DNA of 64,000 nt from JBFELU01 sp041572755 (GTDB lineage: Bacteria > Actinomycetota > Acidimicrobiia > Spongiisociales > UBA11373), in NCBI GenBank assembly GCA_041572755.1, contig JBFFRY010000009.1, forward strand, positions 10,398 through 74,397. Direction: 5' to 3'. Shown piece by piece: positions 16,492-25,066 of this stretch. Position 1 is the first letter of the stretch, and the number at the start of each line of letters is the position of its first letter. A model generated the notes under the pieces. The model saw nothing but the letters and a program-made list of their open reading frames with translations. It did no database searches and had not been told where the DNA came from. The position numbers were made by a program, and so were the translations under genes.

Positions 16492-16503
16492 TCCCAATTG
16501 GGA
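16492..16503. promoter_or_regulatory. 12-bp perfect palindrome in the oppA leader
   Basis: TCCCAATTGGGA is a perfect palindrome directly upstream of the oppA ribosome site. It could be an operator or a translation-control element; nothing identifies the regulator. Confidence 0.3.
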
Positions 16504-16547
16504 CGCTCCTCAGTTTCTTGTCGAAGTAAGGAGGAGCGGGACACTGT

Positions 16548-16563
16548 CAGGCTACTCAGCCTG
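16548..16563. promoter_or_regulatory. Inverted repeat in the oppA/dnaX divergent region
   Basis: CAGGCT-ACTC-AGCCTG, 6-bp arms, midway between the divergent oppA and dnaX starts. Candidate operator for either gene; low certainty. Confidence 0.25.
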
Positions 16564-16612
16564 GCGACGGCGCGAGTCGGTTTGGGCTCGGGAGCGGTTT
16601 GACGGTGGTTGG

Positions 16613-16618
16613 TACCAT
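16613..16618 (+). promoter_or_regulatory. -10 element of leaderless dnaX
   Basis: TACCAT ends 7 nt before the dnaX ATG and there is no Shine-Dalgarno sequence, the arrangement expected for a transcript beginning at the start codon. Confidence 0.45.
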
Positions 16619-16625
16619 CGCCCGA

Positions 16626-18377
16626 ATGGAGTACCTGGCCCTCTACCGTAAATACCGGCCGCAGCGCTTCGCCGAGATCGTGGGACAGGATCACGTGACC
16701 GAGACCCTGATCCGCGAGGTCCAGACCGACCGGGTGGCGCACGCCTATCTGTTTGCCGGCCCGCGGGGGACCGGAAAGACGAGTTCGGCCCGGCTCATCG
16801 CCAAGGCGCTCAATTGTCGTGACCGCCGTCCCGACGGAGAGCCGTGCAACGAGTGTGCGTCCTGTGTGGCCGTCACCGAAGGCGCGTCGCTCGACGTCAT
16901 CGAACTGGATGCGGCCTCCCACAACAAGGTCGAGGATGTCAGGGAGATCCGCGCCAACGTGGGCACCGTGGCGTCGGCAGGAGGGGCCCGCCGCATCTAC
17001 ATCCTCGACGAGGCCCACATGCTGTCCCGGGCGGCCGCCAACGCCCTGCTCAAGACACTCGAGGAGCCGCCGGAGCACGTCCACTTCGTGCTGGCCACCA
17101 CCGAGCCGTACAAGCTCCCGCCGACCATTCGCAGCCGCGCTCAGCGTTTCGACTTCCACCCGGTCGGTTCCGACGTCCTCGTTCGGCACGTCGGTCGCAT
17201 CGCCGAGTTGGAGGGCTACCAGGCAACGGAGGACGGTCTGGCAATGGTGGCTCGGCATGCCCGGGGCTCGGTGCGGGATGCACTCGGGCTCTTGGAGCAG
17301 GTCGCCTCGCTGGGTGGCGGCAAAGTCGAGGCCCGGGGGGTGACCCGCGCCCTCGGCCTGGCCGATGCGGATGCCTTCGGCCACCTGGCACAGGCGGTGC
17401 TGGATCGCGACGCCCCCGCCGCCCTCGGCCTGGTCGCCGCCCTGGCCGCCGAAGGGACCGACCTGAGGCGGTTCACCGCCGACGCGGTGGAGTTCTTCCG
17501 GGGCGTCTTCCTGGCCCAGTACGCACCGAACTTGGAGGAGATCGTCGATGAGCCGGGCGACGTGATCGCCGAATGGCGGGAGCACGCTCGGGCCTTGGAG
17601 CCGGCCGACGTGCTGCGGTGCATCGATCGGCTCGGCGATGCCCTCACCGCGCTGCGAGAAGGGCGGGAAGAGCGCCTCGTGCTCGAACTGGCGCTCATCC
17701 GCCTCACCCGGCCCGACACCTCTGCCGATCCGGACGCCCTTCTCGCCAGACTGCAGAGGCTGGAGGACCGGGTGCGCTGGCTGGCGGACCAGGGGGGGCC
17801 TGCGAAGCAGGACGATGCTGCGCCGCGAGCGGTGAAGCGGGCGGCCCCCGCGGCACCGAGCACCCCTCCACCGGCTCCCGCCCCCGAACCGGGGGTGGAG
17901 CGGGAGGATCCGGAGGAACCCTCCGTCGATCCGGCCGTCGAGACACCGCCGGCACCCCCACCCATCGAGGGCCTGGACCTGGATGCGGTCGACAAGATGT
18001 GGCCGGCCCTGGTGGCGCGGGTGCGAGAGGAGACGGGTCCGCGCCGGCACGCCCTCTTCCGCGAATCGCGACCAGCGGCGATCGAGGGAAGCACGATCGT
18101 GCTCGGGGTGGGTGAGCACCTCCCGTTCCACCTCGAACAGCTGCGGGAAGACGATCATCTCACTGCGATCGTGGTGGCGGCGGCTTCGGAGCTTCTCGGC
18201 GGCGGGGTCGCCGTCACCTACCGACCCGAGGGTGCGCCGCCGCCGCAGGCGGAAGCCGATCAGGAGGAGACGAAGGCCCCCAACCCCGACGATCTGCTGC
18301 CCGGCGGTGATGGGGGCATCGATCCGACGGATCTCGTCGTCGACCTCCTCGGCGGCGAAGTCGTCGCCGACGACTAG
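16626..18377 (+). CDS. dnaX: DNA polymerase III subunit gamma/tau
   Basis: Clamp-loader ATPase of the replicative polymerase, 583 aa. The AAA+ core is complete: Walker A GPRGTGKTS at 45-53, the zinc cysteines 64, 74, 77 and 80, Walker B ILDEAHM, and the SRC-type sensor (TIRSRAQRF). A Pro/Ala-rich linker around residues 400-450 precedes the C-terminal tau-like domain. The ATG at 16626 (MEYLALYRKYRP) matches the family N terminus; it appears leaderless. recR follows after 68 nt without the ybaB gene that usually lies between them. Confidence 0.96.
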   Translation: MEYLALYRKYRPQRFAEIVGQDHVTETLIREVQTDRVAHAYLFAGPRGTGKTSSARLIAKALNCRDRRPDGEPCNECASCVAVTEGASLDVIELDAASHNKVEDVREIRANVGTVASAGGARRIYILDEAHMLSRAAANALLKTLEEPPEHVHFVLATTEPYKLPPTIRSRAQRFDFHPVGSDVLVRHVGRIAELEGYQATEDGLAMVARHARGSVRDALGLLEQVASLGGGKVEARGVTRALGLADADAFGHLAQAVLDRDAPAALGLVAALAAEGTDLRRFTADAVEFFRGVFLAQYAPNLEEIVDEPGDVIAEWREHARALEPADVLRCIDRLGDALTALREGREERLVLELALIRLTRPDTSADPDALLARLQRLEDRVRWLADQGGPAKQDDAAPRAVKRAAPAAPSTPPPAPAPEPGVEREDPEEPSVDPAVETPPAPPPIEGLDLDAVDKMWPALVARVREETGPRRHALFRESRPAAIEGSTIVLGVGEHLPFHLEQLREDDHLTAIVVAAASELLGGGVAVTYRPEGAPPPQAEADQEETKAPNPDDLLPGGDGGIDPTDLVVDLLGGEVVADD

Positions 18378-18445
18378 GTGTCCCCGGGGCCTGTCGCGGT
18401 CCCCTGATACGCTGTCCGCCTGGTTCCACCCGGAGGTCGTCCGAG

Positions 18446-19042
18446 TTGACGTTCGAGGCTCCCATCCAGCGCCTCATCGACGAGCTGGCGAGGCTGCCCG
18501 GCATCGGGCGCAAGAGCGCCCAGCGCCTCGCCTTCCATCTGCTGGCGGTCGAGGACGAGGACGCCGCCCGTCTCGCCACCGCGATCACCGACATGCGGCG
18601 GGAGGTGCGTCTCTGCGGCCGGTGCTTCAACGTCACCGACGGCGACGAGTGCTCGATCTGTCGCGACCTCCGGCGCGATGTTGCCTTGCTGTGCGTCGTC
18701 GAGCGGGCCCAGGACATCGTGGTGGTGGAACGCAGCCAGGAGTTCAGGGGCCGCTATCACGTGCTCGGCGGTGCGATCTCCCCGATCGAAGGCATCGGAC
18801 CCGATCAACTCCGCATGAAGGAACTGGTGGCCCGGGTCGATGACGAGAAGGTCGAAGAGGTGATCGTTGCCACCAATCCCACGGTCGAAGGTGACACCAC
18901 GGCGCTCTACCTGGCCCGGATCCTCAAGCCGCTCGGTATCCGGGTGACCCGACTGGCGAGCGGTCTTCCGGTGGGCGGCGATCTCGACTACGCCGATGAG
19001 CTGACCCTGGGTCGGGCACTCGTCGGCCGCCAGGAGCTCTGA
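18446..19042 (+). CDS. recR: Recombination protein RecR
   Basis: 198-aa subunit of the RecFOR/RecOR pathway that loads RecA at gaps. Features in order: helix-hairpin-helix LPGIGRKSAQRLAF near residue 18, C4 zinc finger CGRCFNVTDGDECSIC around residue 57-72, and a TOPRIM domain with VVERSQEF and NPTVEGDTTALYL. The start is TTG at 18446 with GGAGG 9 nt upstream. Downstream of dnaX, in keeping with the conserved dnaX-recR association. Confidence 0.96.
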   Translation: MTFEAPIQRLIDELARLPGIGRKSAQRLAFHLLAVEDEDAARLATAITDMRREVRLCGRCFNVTDGDECSICRDLRRDVALLCVVERAQDIVVVERSQEFRGRYHVLGGAISPIEGIGPDQLRMKELVARVDDEKVEEVIVATNPTVEGDTTALYLARILKPLGIRVTRLASGLPVGGDLDYADELTLGRALVGRQEL

Positions 19043-19057
19043 AGGGCCGGGCACACC

Positions 19058-20143
19058 ATGCGTATCCACCTCCTCGAGCCCTACTTCACGGGGTCGCACC
19101 GTCAGTGGGCCGAGGGGTATCGGGAGCACAGTCGGCACGAGGTGCGGCTCGTGACCCACGAGGGCCAGTTCTGGAAGTGGCGGCTCCGGGGCGGATTCGC
19201 AACGATCGCCGAGGCCCTCGACGAGGAGGTCCGTGCGCACGGGGAACCCGATGTTCTCCTGGCGACCTCGATGCTGGACCTGGCGGGCCTGCTGGGCATC
19301 ACGAGGCATCGAGCCCCGGCGGCGCTGTACATGCATGAGAACCAGCTCACCTACCCGACCTCCGGGAGGACTCGCGTCGAGATGGACTACGCACTCGTCA
19401 ACTGGTTTGCCGCCCTCGCCGCCGATGCGATCGCGTTCAACTCCGACTACCACTTCCGAGCCTTCTTCGAGGCCCTCCCGGCGATGCTGGGGACGGCGCC
19501 CGACCGGCGACACCTCCACCTCATCCCGGCCGTGGAGCAGCGTTCGTCGGTCCTGCCGGTCGGCGTGGACCTGGCCCGACTGGACGGGATCTCCCGGCGG
19601 CGCTCCTCCCCTCCTCTCGTGCTGTGGAATCACCGCTGGGATCCCGACAAGAGACTCGACATCTTCCTCGGGGTGCTCGGCGAACTGGCCGTCGCCGGTC
19701 CCGACTTCAGGGTGGCGCTGGCCGGAGAGCAGTTCGTGGCCCAGCCCGAGGAGCACGCCGCGGCAATCGAAGCTCTCGGGGAGCGGGTGGTGCACGTCGG
19801 CCACCTTCCTCCGGCCTCGTACGACAGGCTGCTCGGCGAGGCCGACCTCGTGGTGAGCACCGCCGAACAAGAGTTCTTCGGCGTTTCGATCACCGAGGCG
19901 GTCTATGCCGGGGCGTTCCCCGTGCTCCCGGATCTGCTGGTCTACCCGGAGCGAATCCCCGCCGAGTTCCACGAGTTGTGTCTGTATCGCGGCAGGCGGG
20001 GCCTGGCGGAGAGGCTTCGGTGGGCGGTGGAACACCCGGTGGAGGCCGCCGAGGTCGCCGCCCGCCTTCGGCCCGTCATGGGGGGCGCCGACTGGTCGGT
20101 GATGGCCCCCCGCTACGACGACTGGCTGGAGACGATCGCATAG
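19058..20143 (+). CDS. tRNA-queuosine mannosyltransferase-like glycosyltransferase (DUF3524)
   Basis: 361 aa. The N-terminal domain LEPYFTGSHRQWAEGY, with HSRHEVRLVTHEGQFWKWRLRGG, is the hallmark of the DUF3524/GTDC1 family whose vertebrate member QTMAN adds mannose to queuosine in tRNA-Asp. The C-terminal half is a GT4-type domain (VLWNHRWDPDKRLDIFL, then EFFGVSITEAVYAGAFPVLP with the conserved E..). Whether the bacterial protein modifies tRNA queuosine is inference; no queuosine-synthesis gene is in the window. Start ATG at 19058, 15 nt after recR. Confidence 0.8.
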   Translation: MRIHLLEPYFTGSHRQWAEGYREHSRHEVRLVTHEGQFWKWRLRGGFATIAEALDEEVRAHGEPDVLLATSMLDLAGLLGITRHRAPAALYMHENQLTYPTSGRTRVEMDYALVNWFAALAADAIAFNSDYHFRAFFEALPAMLGTAPDRRHLHLIPAVEQRSSVLPVGVDLARLDGISRRRSSPPLVLWNHRWDPDKRLDIFLGVLGELAVAGPDFRVALAGEQFVAQPEEHAAAIEALGERVVHVGHLPPASYDRLLGEADLVVSTAEQEFFGVSITEAVYAGAFPVLPDLLVYPERIPAEFHELCLYRGRRGLAERLRWAVEHPVEAAEVAARLRPVMGGADWSVMAPRYDDWLETIA

Positions 20144-20201
20144 CGAGACGGCCGACGGCGCGGTCGGTCCGGCTCGGCCGCCCAGCCTTCCCGGCGGTTG
20201 A

Positions 20202-21383
20202 TCACCCGGCGACGCGCAGCACCAGGGCATCCCCTTGCCCGCCGCCCCCGCACAATGCGGCGGCGCCGATCCCTCCGCCGCGGAGGCGCAACGCATTGAT
20301 GAGGGTCACCACGATGCGGGCGCCGGTGGCGCCGAGCGGATGGCCGAGCGCCACCGCTCCACCGTGCACGTTCACCTTGTCGTGGGGGAGGTCGAGCATG
20401 TCGGCGGACCACATCGCCACGGCGGCGAAGGCCTCATTCAGTTCGACCAGATCGAGATCGGCGGGAGCCATCGACACCCGCTTCAGCGCCAGGCGGAGCG
20501 CCTCAGCGGGCCTTTCGTGCAAGGTGGCATCCGGGCCGGCGATCTGGCCGTAGGAGAGGATCTCGGCGAGGACCGGCATCCCAGCCGCTTCGGCGGCCGC
20601 AGCATCGGCAACGATCACTGCCGCAGCACCGTCCGAGATCTGCGAGGCGTTCCCGGCGGTGAGGGTGCCTTCCTCGGAGAAGGCCGGGCGCAGCCGTCCC
20701 AGGCTCTCGGCAGTGGCGTCACTGCGGATCCCCTCGTCGACCGAGACTTCCACGGGATCTCCTTTGCGCTGCGGAACGGCGACCGGGGTGATTTCCCCCG
20801 AGAGCGCACCGGACTCGGTGGCGGCGGCGGCCCGGCGGTGGCTCTCCGCCGACCACTCGTCCTGCTCCGCCCTGCCGATGCCGAGCACCCCGTTCTTGCG
20901 ATCCGACGACTCGCCCATCGTGCAGTGATCGAAGGCGCACCACAGCCCGTCATGGGTCATCGTGTCGACCATGGGTGCATCCCCCATGCGGGCCCCCCAG
21001 CGTGCGGAGGGAACGACATAGGGTGCGTTGGTCATCGACTCCATGCCCCCGGCCAGGACGAAGGTGGCCTCCCCGAGGCGCACGTCCTTGTCGGCGCCGG
21101 CGATCGCCGCCATGCCCGAGAGGCACACCTTGTTGATCGTCGTTGCCGGAACGGTCATTGGGACCCCTGCCCTGGCGGCCGCCTGTCGGGCGGTGATCTG
21201 GCCGGCACCCGCCTGGATCACATGGCCGAACAGGACCTCGTCGAGTTGCTCGGCTGGGAGACCCGACCTCTCGAGAGCGGCTTGCATGGCGCCGGCGCCC
21301 AACTCGGTGGCCTGGAGCGGCTGGAAGCTCCCACCGAACCTGCCGATGGGGGTGCGGGCGATGGCGGTGATCACGGAACCCAT
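20202..21383 (-). CDS. Acetyl-CoA acetyltransferase (thiolase)
   Basis: Thiolase II family, 393 aa, which condenses or cleaves acetoacetyl-CoA. The nucleophilic Cys is in TTINKVCLSGMAAI (about residue 88), the catalytic His in GGAVALGHPLGATGAR and the second Cys in AALCGGGGQGDA; the NEAFAAV motif is present. The ATG at 21383 is preceded by AGGAGG at 10 nt. It is divergent from methylmalonyl-CoA epimerase, so acyl-CoA metabolism (beta-oxidation end steps or PHB/acetoacetyl-CoA formation) is a reasonable context. Confidence 0.93.
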   Translation of the reverse strand: MGSVITAIARTPIGRFGGSFQPLQATELGAGAMQAALERSGLPAEQLDEVLFGHVIQAGAGQITARQAAARAGVPMTVPATTINKVCLSGMAAIAGADKDVRLGEATFVLAGGMESMTNAPYVVPSARWGARMGDAPMVDTMTHDGLWCAFDHCTMGESSDRKNGVLGIGRAEQDEWSAESHRRAAAATESGALSGEITPVAVPQRKGDPVEVSVDEGIRSDATAESLGRLRPAFSEEGTLTAGNASQISDGAAAVIVADAAAAEAAGMPVLAEILSYGQIAGPDATLHERPAEALRLALKRVSMAPADLDLVELNEAFAAVAMWSADMLDLPHDKVNVHGGAVALGHPLGATGARIVVTLINALRLRGGGIGAAALCGGGGQGDALVLRVAG

Positions 21384-21438
21384 GGGTCTTCGCCTCCTGT
21401 TCGGTTCGGATGCTAGGGATACGGTTGGAGGCCGGCGC

Positions 21439-21444
21439 TACGCT
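21439..21444 (+). promoter_or_regulatory. -10 element of the leaderless epimerase gene
   Basis: TACGCT ends 6 nt before the GTG at 21451, with no ribosome site between; this spacing selects that GTG as the start. Confidence 0.45.
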
Positions 21445-21450
21445 CGCGAT

Positions 21451-21855
21451 GTGCTGCTGCTCAACCTCGACCACGTCGGCATGGCCGTGCGGGACCTCGA
21501 TGCGGCCATTGACGGCTTCCGGCGGCGCTTCGGGGTGGAACCGATCAGCCGTGAGACCGTGGCCGAGCAAGGCGTCGAGGAAGCGATGATCGCCATCGGC
21601 GGATCGCATGTTCAGCTGCTGCAACCCCGGGCCGACGACACGCCCGTGGGCCGCTTTCTGGAGCGGCGCGGCGAGGGGGTCCATCACGTGGCCTATGCGG
21701 TCCCCGACATCGAAGCGGCGCTGGAACACCTGCAGCGGGAGGGTGCCGAGCTGATCGATCGCGAACCGCGTGTCGGCGGCGGCGGGCATCGGATCGCGTT
21801 CGTGCACCCCAGGAGCGCCCACGGGGTCCTCACCGAGCTGGTGGAGCTGAGATGA
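21451..21855 (+). CDS. mce: Methylmalonyl-CoA epimerase
   Basis: 134-aa VOC-fold enzyme that interconverts (S)- and (R)-methylmalonyl-CoA on the way from propionyl-CoA to succinyl-CoA. The metal ligands are where expected: His in NLDHVGMAV, Gln/His in GSHVQLLQP, His in GVHHVAYAV and Glu in LTELVELR. Start is the GTG at 21451 directly behind a TACGCT -10 element; the open frame upstream has no homology. The last codons overlap the next gene (ATGA). Confidence 0.93.
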   Translation: MLLLNLDHVGMAVRDLDAAIDGFRRRFGVEPISRETVAEQGVEEAMIAIGGSHVQLLQPRADDTPVGRFLERRGEGVHHVAYAVPDIEAALEHLQREGAELIDREPRVGGGGHRIAFVHPRSAHGVLTELVELR

Positions 21856-22100
21856 CGATGCGGTTCGAGGTCGTCGGCGGCGCCGGGCCCCAGGAGACCG
21901 CGGCGATCATGGCCGCGTTGGCCCGGGTGTTCGAAGAGCAGGCTGCGGCCGGGGCGGCGCCCCCGATGCGACCTACACAGGGTCGGTGGGTCCTGTCCGG
22001 TCGGCCGCGTGCGGTGGCCGGCCCGTCGACGGCGCGACCCACCCCCGCCGCGGACGGGTGGAGCGTCGGATCTGATGACGAGCAGCCCGACGTTCTCTAG
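21852..22100 (+). CDS. Small acyl-CoA carboxylase epsilon-like protein (82 aa)
   Basis: The N-terminal part FEVVGGAGPQETAAIMAALA, followed by an Ala-rich helix and a WVLSGRPRA segment, looks like the small epsilon subunits of actinobacterial acyl-CoA carboxylases (an amphipathic helix after a short strand, then a conserved Trp). The similarity is weak and based on pattern only; the carboxylase alpha and beta genes are not in the window. Its ATG overlaps the epimerase stop, tying it to propionyl/methylmalonyl-CoA metabolism. Its TAG shares a CTAG with the stop of the opposing kinase gene. Confidence 0.45.
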   Translation: MTMRFEVVGGAGPQETAAIMAALARVFEEQAAAGAAPPMRPTQGRWVLSGRPRAVAGPSTARPTPAADGWSVGSDDEQPDVL

Positions 22101-23455
22101 GTCGCCTCTCGAGGAAGTACGCGCTCCGCTTCCCGCAGTTCGGGGCGCTGCACCGGCGGTGAAGGGCGCGGCGGCTCGGGTCGCTTGATGTCGGCCGACC
22201 CGGCCCTCGGCAATGTGAAGCAGAACCGGGACCCGACAGGGAAGCCGGGCTCGTACCAGACCTGGCCCCCCATGGCCTCCACCAACCGGCGGGTGACGGC
22301 CAAGCCGAGACCGAACCCCTTGTCGGTGCGGCTGTCACCCCGGCTTGCCTGCTCGAACTGCTCAAAGATCCGATCGCGTTCCGCCTCGGGAACCCCCGGT
22401 CCGTTGTCGGCGACCACCACCACGATGGCGTCACCGCGAGGCATCGCTTCGATCCCGACCTGATCGCCACCGTACTTCCGAGCGTTGTCGAGCAGATTGC
22501 GCAGCACCTGCTCCACCCGGTTGGGATCGGCGTGGACGACGATGTTCCCGGCCACCGAGACCGACACCGATCTGTCCCCCCCGATCGGGAGGATCGACTC
22601 GGCGACCTTGAAGGCGGCGGCACGGAGCTGGAAGTCGGCTGCCTCCAGCAGAAGGCGGCCGGCTTCGAGGCGCGGGATCGCCAGGACGTCCTCGACCATG
22701 GTGGTGAGGTGATCCGCTTCCGCGGAAACGATGGCGAGGAACTCGTCGATCTCCTTGGGGTCGAGAGTCCGCCAACTGTCCCTGAGTGCGATGGAGAAGC
22801 CGGAGATGTTGGTGAGTGGGGTCCGGAGCTCGTGGCTGACCATCGACACGAACTCGTTCTTGAGTTCGGAGGCGCGGCGCTCGGCTTCGAGTGCTCGCTC
22901 TCGCCGGTGGCGGGCACGACGAATCTGGCCCTCCCCCGCCATGAGCACCAGCGCCAGCGCCAGGAGGGCGAAGGTGACGTCGGTCCATCCGACGACCGCC
23001 GCCTGCCAGGTGGGAGCCGAATCCGAACTCAGGAGCAGCGACCGGGTGACCACCATCGACCCGCCTACCGCGAAGACCACGAGCGCTTGGAGGCCGGGCA
23101 GCAGCAGGACCCCAGCCACAACCAGATAGCCGAGCATTGCAACGAGCGCAGCGTCGACCCCGGTCCCGACCCCGATCAGGAACGCCCCCACCAGGGTGTC
23201 GACGAGCAATGAGGGCAGGGCGGAGCGGCCGATTCGAAGCCGGACGAAGGCGTCGGTGGCCAGGAGCGCCGCTGCTCCGATTCGGACGAATGCCCATGGG
23301 TTCCCAAAGGCCCACGACCCGAGAGAGAGGGCGAGGAACCCGATCCCCGCGCCCAGCCGGACGCGCTGCAGCGTCGGCCGAATGTCGGCGTAGTCGACGG
23401 AGGTCGAATGCCGGTTCCGGCCGCTCGTCATACCCGAAGGGGCGCGGTCGGTCAT
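22097..23455 (-). CDS. Membrane sensor histidine kinase
   Basis: 452 aa. The N-terminal half holds about six hydrophobic spans without an obvious extracellular sensor domain. The kinase core is complete: H box FVSMVSHELRTPLTNIS with the phospho-accepting His, N box LLDNARKYG, G1 box VADNGPGVP, F box region FEQFEQA and G2 box GFGLGLAV. No response regulator gene is adjacent, so it is an orphan; the lone receiver at 28731 is a possible but unproven partner. Start ATG at 23455 without a clear ribosome site. Confidence 0.88.
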   Translation of the reverse strand: MTDRAPSGMTSGRNRHSTSVDYADIRPTLQRVRLGAGIGFLALSLGSWAFGNPWAFVRIGAAALLATDAFVRLRIGRSALPSLLVDTLVGAFLIGVGTGVDAALVAMLGYLVVAGVLLLPGLQALVVFAVGGSMVVTRSLLLSSDSAPTWQAAVVGWTDVTFALLALALVLMAGEGQIRRARHRRERALEAERRASELKNEFVSMVSHELRTPLTNISGFSIALRDSWRTLDPKEIDEFLAIVSAEADHLTTMVEDVLAIPRLEAGRLLLEAADFQLRAAAFKVAESILPIGGDRSVSVSVAGNIVVHADPNRVEQVLRNLLDNARKYGGDQVGIEAMPRGDAIVVVVADNGPGVPEAERDRIFEQFEQASRGDSRTDKGFGLGLAVTRRLVEAMGGQVWYEPGFPVGSRFCFTLPRAGSADIKRPEPPRPSPPVQRPELREAERVLPREAT

Positions 23456-23499
23456 AGTCGAAGCTCATATCGGCCGGTTGGGCGGCTCCCCTGAGAGGT

Positions 23500-24348
23500 T
23501 CAGGAAGACCCGGGAAGGGCGGCCATCACGGCCTCGAACGCAGCGTCCGGCACCGCCAGATCGCCCCGGCCGTTTCCGAGAGCAAGTCCCGGCTTGTAGG
23601 TGCCGTGATAGTCGGAACCCCCCGTGGCGATCAGGCCGAGGCGGTGCGCCATGCGTTCGAGACTGGTCCGGAGCTCGGGCGGGTACTCGGCGTAGTGGCA
23701 CTCGAGGCCGTCGACGCCGAGATCGGCGAGCAGATCGAACGTCTCCGAGAAGTCGGGGGCGTTGTCGGCCACCGTGTGGGGATGAGCGACCACGGCAATC
23801 CCGCCGGAGGCCCTCACCAGCGCCACGGCCTCCTCGGCCGTCAGCCGGGGCCGGTCCCGATAGGCCGGTCGGCCCCGTGCCAGGTAGAGGTCGAATGCTT
23901 CCGCCACGGAGCCGACGACTCCCATCCGCACCAGCACCTGCGCGATGTGAGGGCGGCCCGTTGCTCCGTCGCCGGACTCGGAGGCGACCTCCTCGTGGCG
24001 GATGGCGATTCCCATGTGGTTGAGGGCCGAGACGATCGCCTCGTTCCTCCCATCCCTTCCCCGCCGAAGCGCTTCCAGTCGGTCCTGCAGGGGCCCCGAG
24101 CGGGGCGCGATCCCATAGGCAAGGAGGTGCATGGGACCGTTGCGCCATTCCACCGAGAGCTCGATGCCGGGTAGGAAGGCGACTCCGACCTCGCGGGCGG
24201 CGTCGGCGGCCTCGGCGATGCCCTCCAGGGTGTCGTGGTCGGTCAGCGCAAATGCCGTGAGTCCGGTATCGGCGGCGGCGCGGGCGATGTCGGCGGGTCG
24301 GTCGCTTCCGTCTGAGAACCGGCTGTGGGTGTGGAGATCGACCGCCAT
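23500..24348 (-). CDS. PHP-domain phosphoesterase (TrpH/YciV, RNase AM-like)
   Basis: 282 aa. PHP metal-binding motifs: DLHTHSRFSDGS at the N terminus, ALTDHDTLEG, PGIELS, VAHPHT and the C-terminal GGSDYHG. The family hydrolyses 3',5'-nucleoside bisphosphates and acts as a 5'-3' exonuclease on short RNA (E. coli RNase AM/YciV). The ATG at 24348 shares one base with the stop of the cyclophilin gene (TGATG), so the two are coupled. Confidence 0.88.
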   Translation of the reverse strand: MAVDLHTHSRFSDGSDRPADIARAAADTGLTAFALTDHDTLEGIAEAADAAREVGVAFLPGIELSVEWRNGPMHLLAYGIAPRSGPLQDRLEALRRGRDGRNEAIVSALNHMGIAIRHEEVASESGDGATGRPHIAQVLVRMGVVGSVAEAFDLYLARGRPAYRDRPRLTAEEAVALVRASGGIAVVAHPHTVADNAPDFSETFDLLADLGVDGLECHYAEYPPELRTSLERMAHRLGLIATGGSDYHGTYKPGLALGNGRGDLAVPDAAFEAVMAALPGSS

Positions 24349-25019
24349 CAGCGGGTGATCTCGACGCGCTCCAGGTAGACGGACTCCAGGGGTCGGCTGG
24401 GGACGGCGTCGGGTGGTTGCGGTCCGAGCGGGACGGCGACGATCGAATCCATGACCTCGAAGCCGTCGACGACCCGGCCGAAGACGGTGAAGTTTGGTGG
24501 CAGCGAGAGGTCGGCGAGGACCAGGAAGAACTGGCTCCCCCCGCTATTGGGCAACCCGGAGTTGGCCATCGCCACCATCCCTCGGGTGTACACATGATCG
24601 GGCCCGGGGAACTCATCGGGCAGGGGGTAGCCGGGACCACCCAGCCCGGTCGCGGTGGGGTCGCCCGCCTGGATCACGAACCCGGGCACCACGCGATGGG
24701 AGACCGTGCCGTCGAAGTAGCCCTCGTCCGCCAGGAACACGAACGAGTTCACGGTGGCCGGAGCCAGGGCCGGGTCGAGCTCGAGGGTGATGGCGCCGCA
24801 CGACGTGTGGAGGACGGCCTGGATGCGTCCTTCCACGGCAGCGTCGCCGGCCTCTTCGAACTGCAGGGCCTTCGCCGGTTCGGGCCGGGCTGCACCGCAG
24901 GCGGTCGGCTGATCGCGAAACGCCAGGTAGGCGGGGCTGTCTACGGCGGCGGCTCCGCCGTCTCCGCAGGCGGCGGTGGTCGCGACGATGGCGAGGGCAA
25001 GCGCGGCAAATCGATGCAT
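24348..25019 (-). CDS. Cyclophilin-type peptidyl-prolyl isomerase lipoprotein
   Basis: 223 aa with signal peptide and lipobox TTAAC (Cys18), followed by a cyclophilin domain: SCGAITLELDPALAPATVNSF, YFDGTVSHRVVPGFVIQAGD, GMVAMAN, GSQFFLVL and FGRVVDGFEVMD. It should help fold secreted proteins outside the membrane. The active-site Arg (HRVVPGF) and Gln (QAGD) are present. TATAGT lies 8 nt before its ATG; the promoter region is shared with divergent lysC. Confidence 0.92.
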   Translation of the reverse strand: MHRFAALALAIVATTAACGDGGAAAVDSPAYLAFRDQPTACGAARPEPAKALQFEEAGDAAVEGRIQAVLHTSCGAITLELDPALAPATVNSFVFLADEGYFDGTVSHRVVPGFVIQAGDPTATGLGGPGYPLPDEFPGPDHVYTRGMVAMANSGLPNSGGSQFFLVLADLSLPPNFTVFGRVVDGFEVMDSIVAVPLGPQPPDAVPSRPLESVYLERVEITR

Positions 25020-25027
25020 GGCGCGGC

Positions 25028-25060
25028 ACTATAGGGCGCCCGAATACCCACCGGTACACT
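25028..25060. promoter_or_regulatory. Divergent promoter region of the cyclophilin and lysC genes
   Basis: TATAGT (minus strand, 25028-25033) lies 8 nt before the cyclophilin ATG, and TACACT (plus strand, 25055-25060) lies 6 nt before the lysC ATG. Both transcripts look leaderless and the two -10 elements are only 21 nt apart. Confidence 0.45.
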
Positions 25061-25066
25061 CGGCCA

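Noticed and set aside
16410..18158. 582-codon minus-strand frame opposite dnaX
   Set aside because: Shadow; DnaX is complete on the plus strand.
18374..20296. 640-codon minus-strand open frame
   Set aside because: It lies opposite recR and the QTMAN-like gene, both well supported; its sequence is low-complexity Arg/Pro/Gly/His as expected for an antisense shadow in high-GC DNA.
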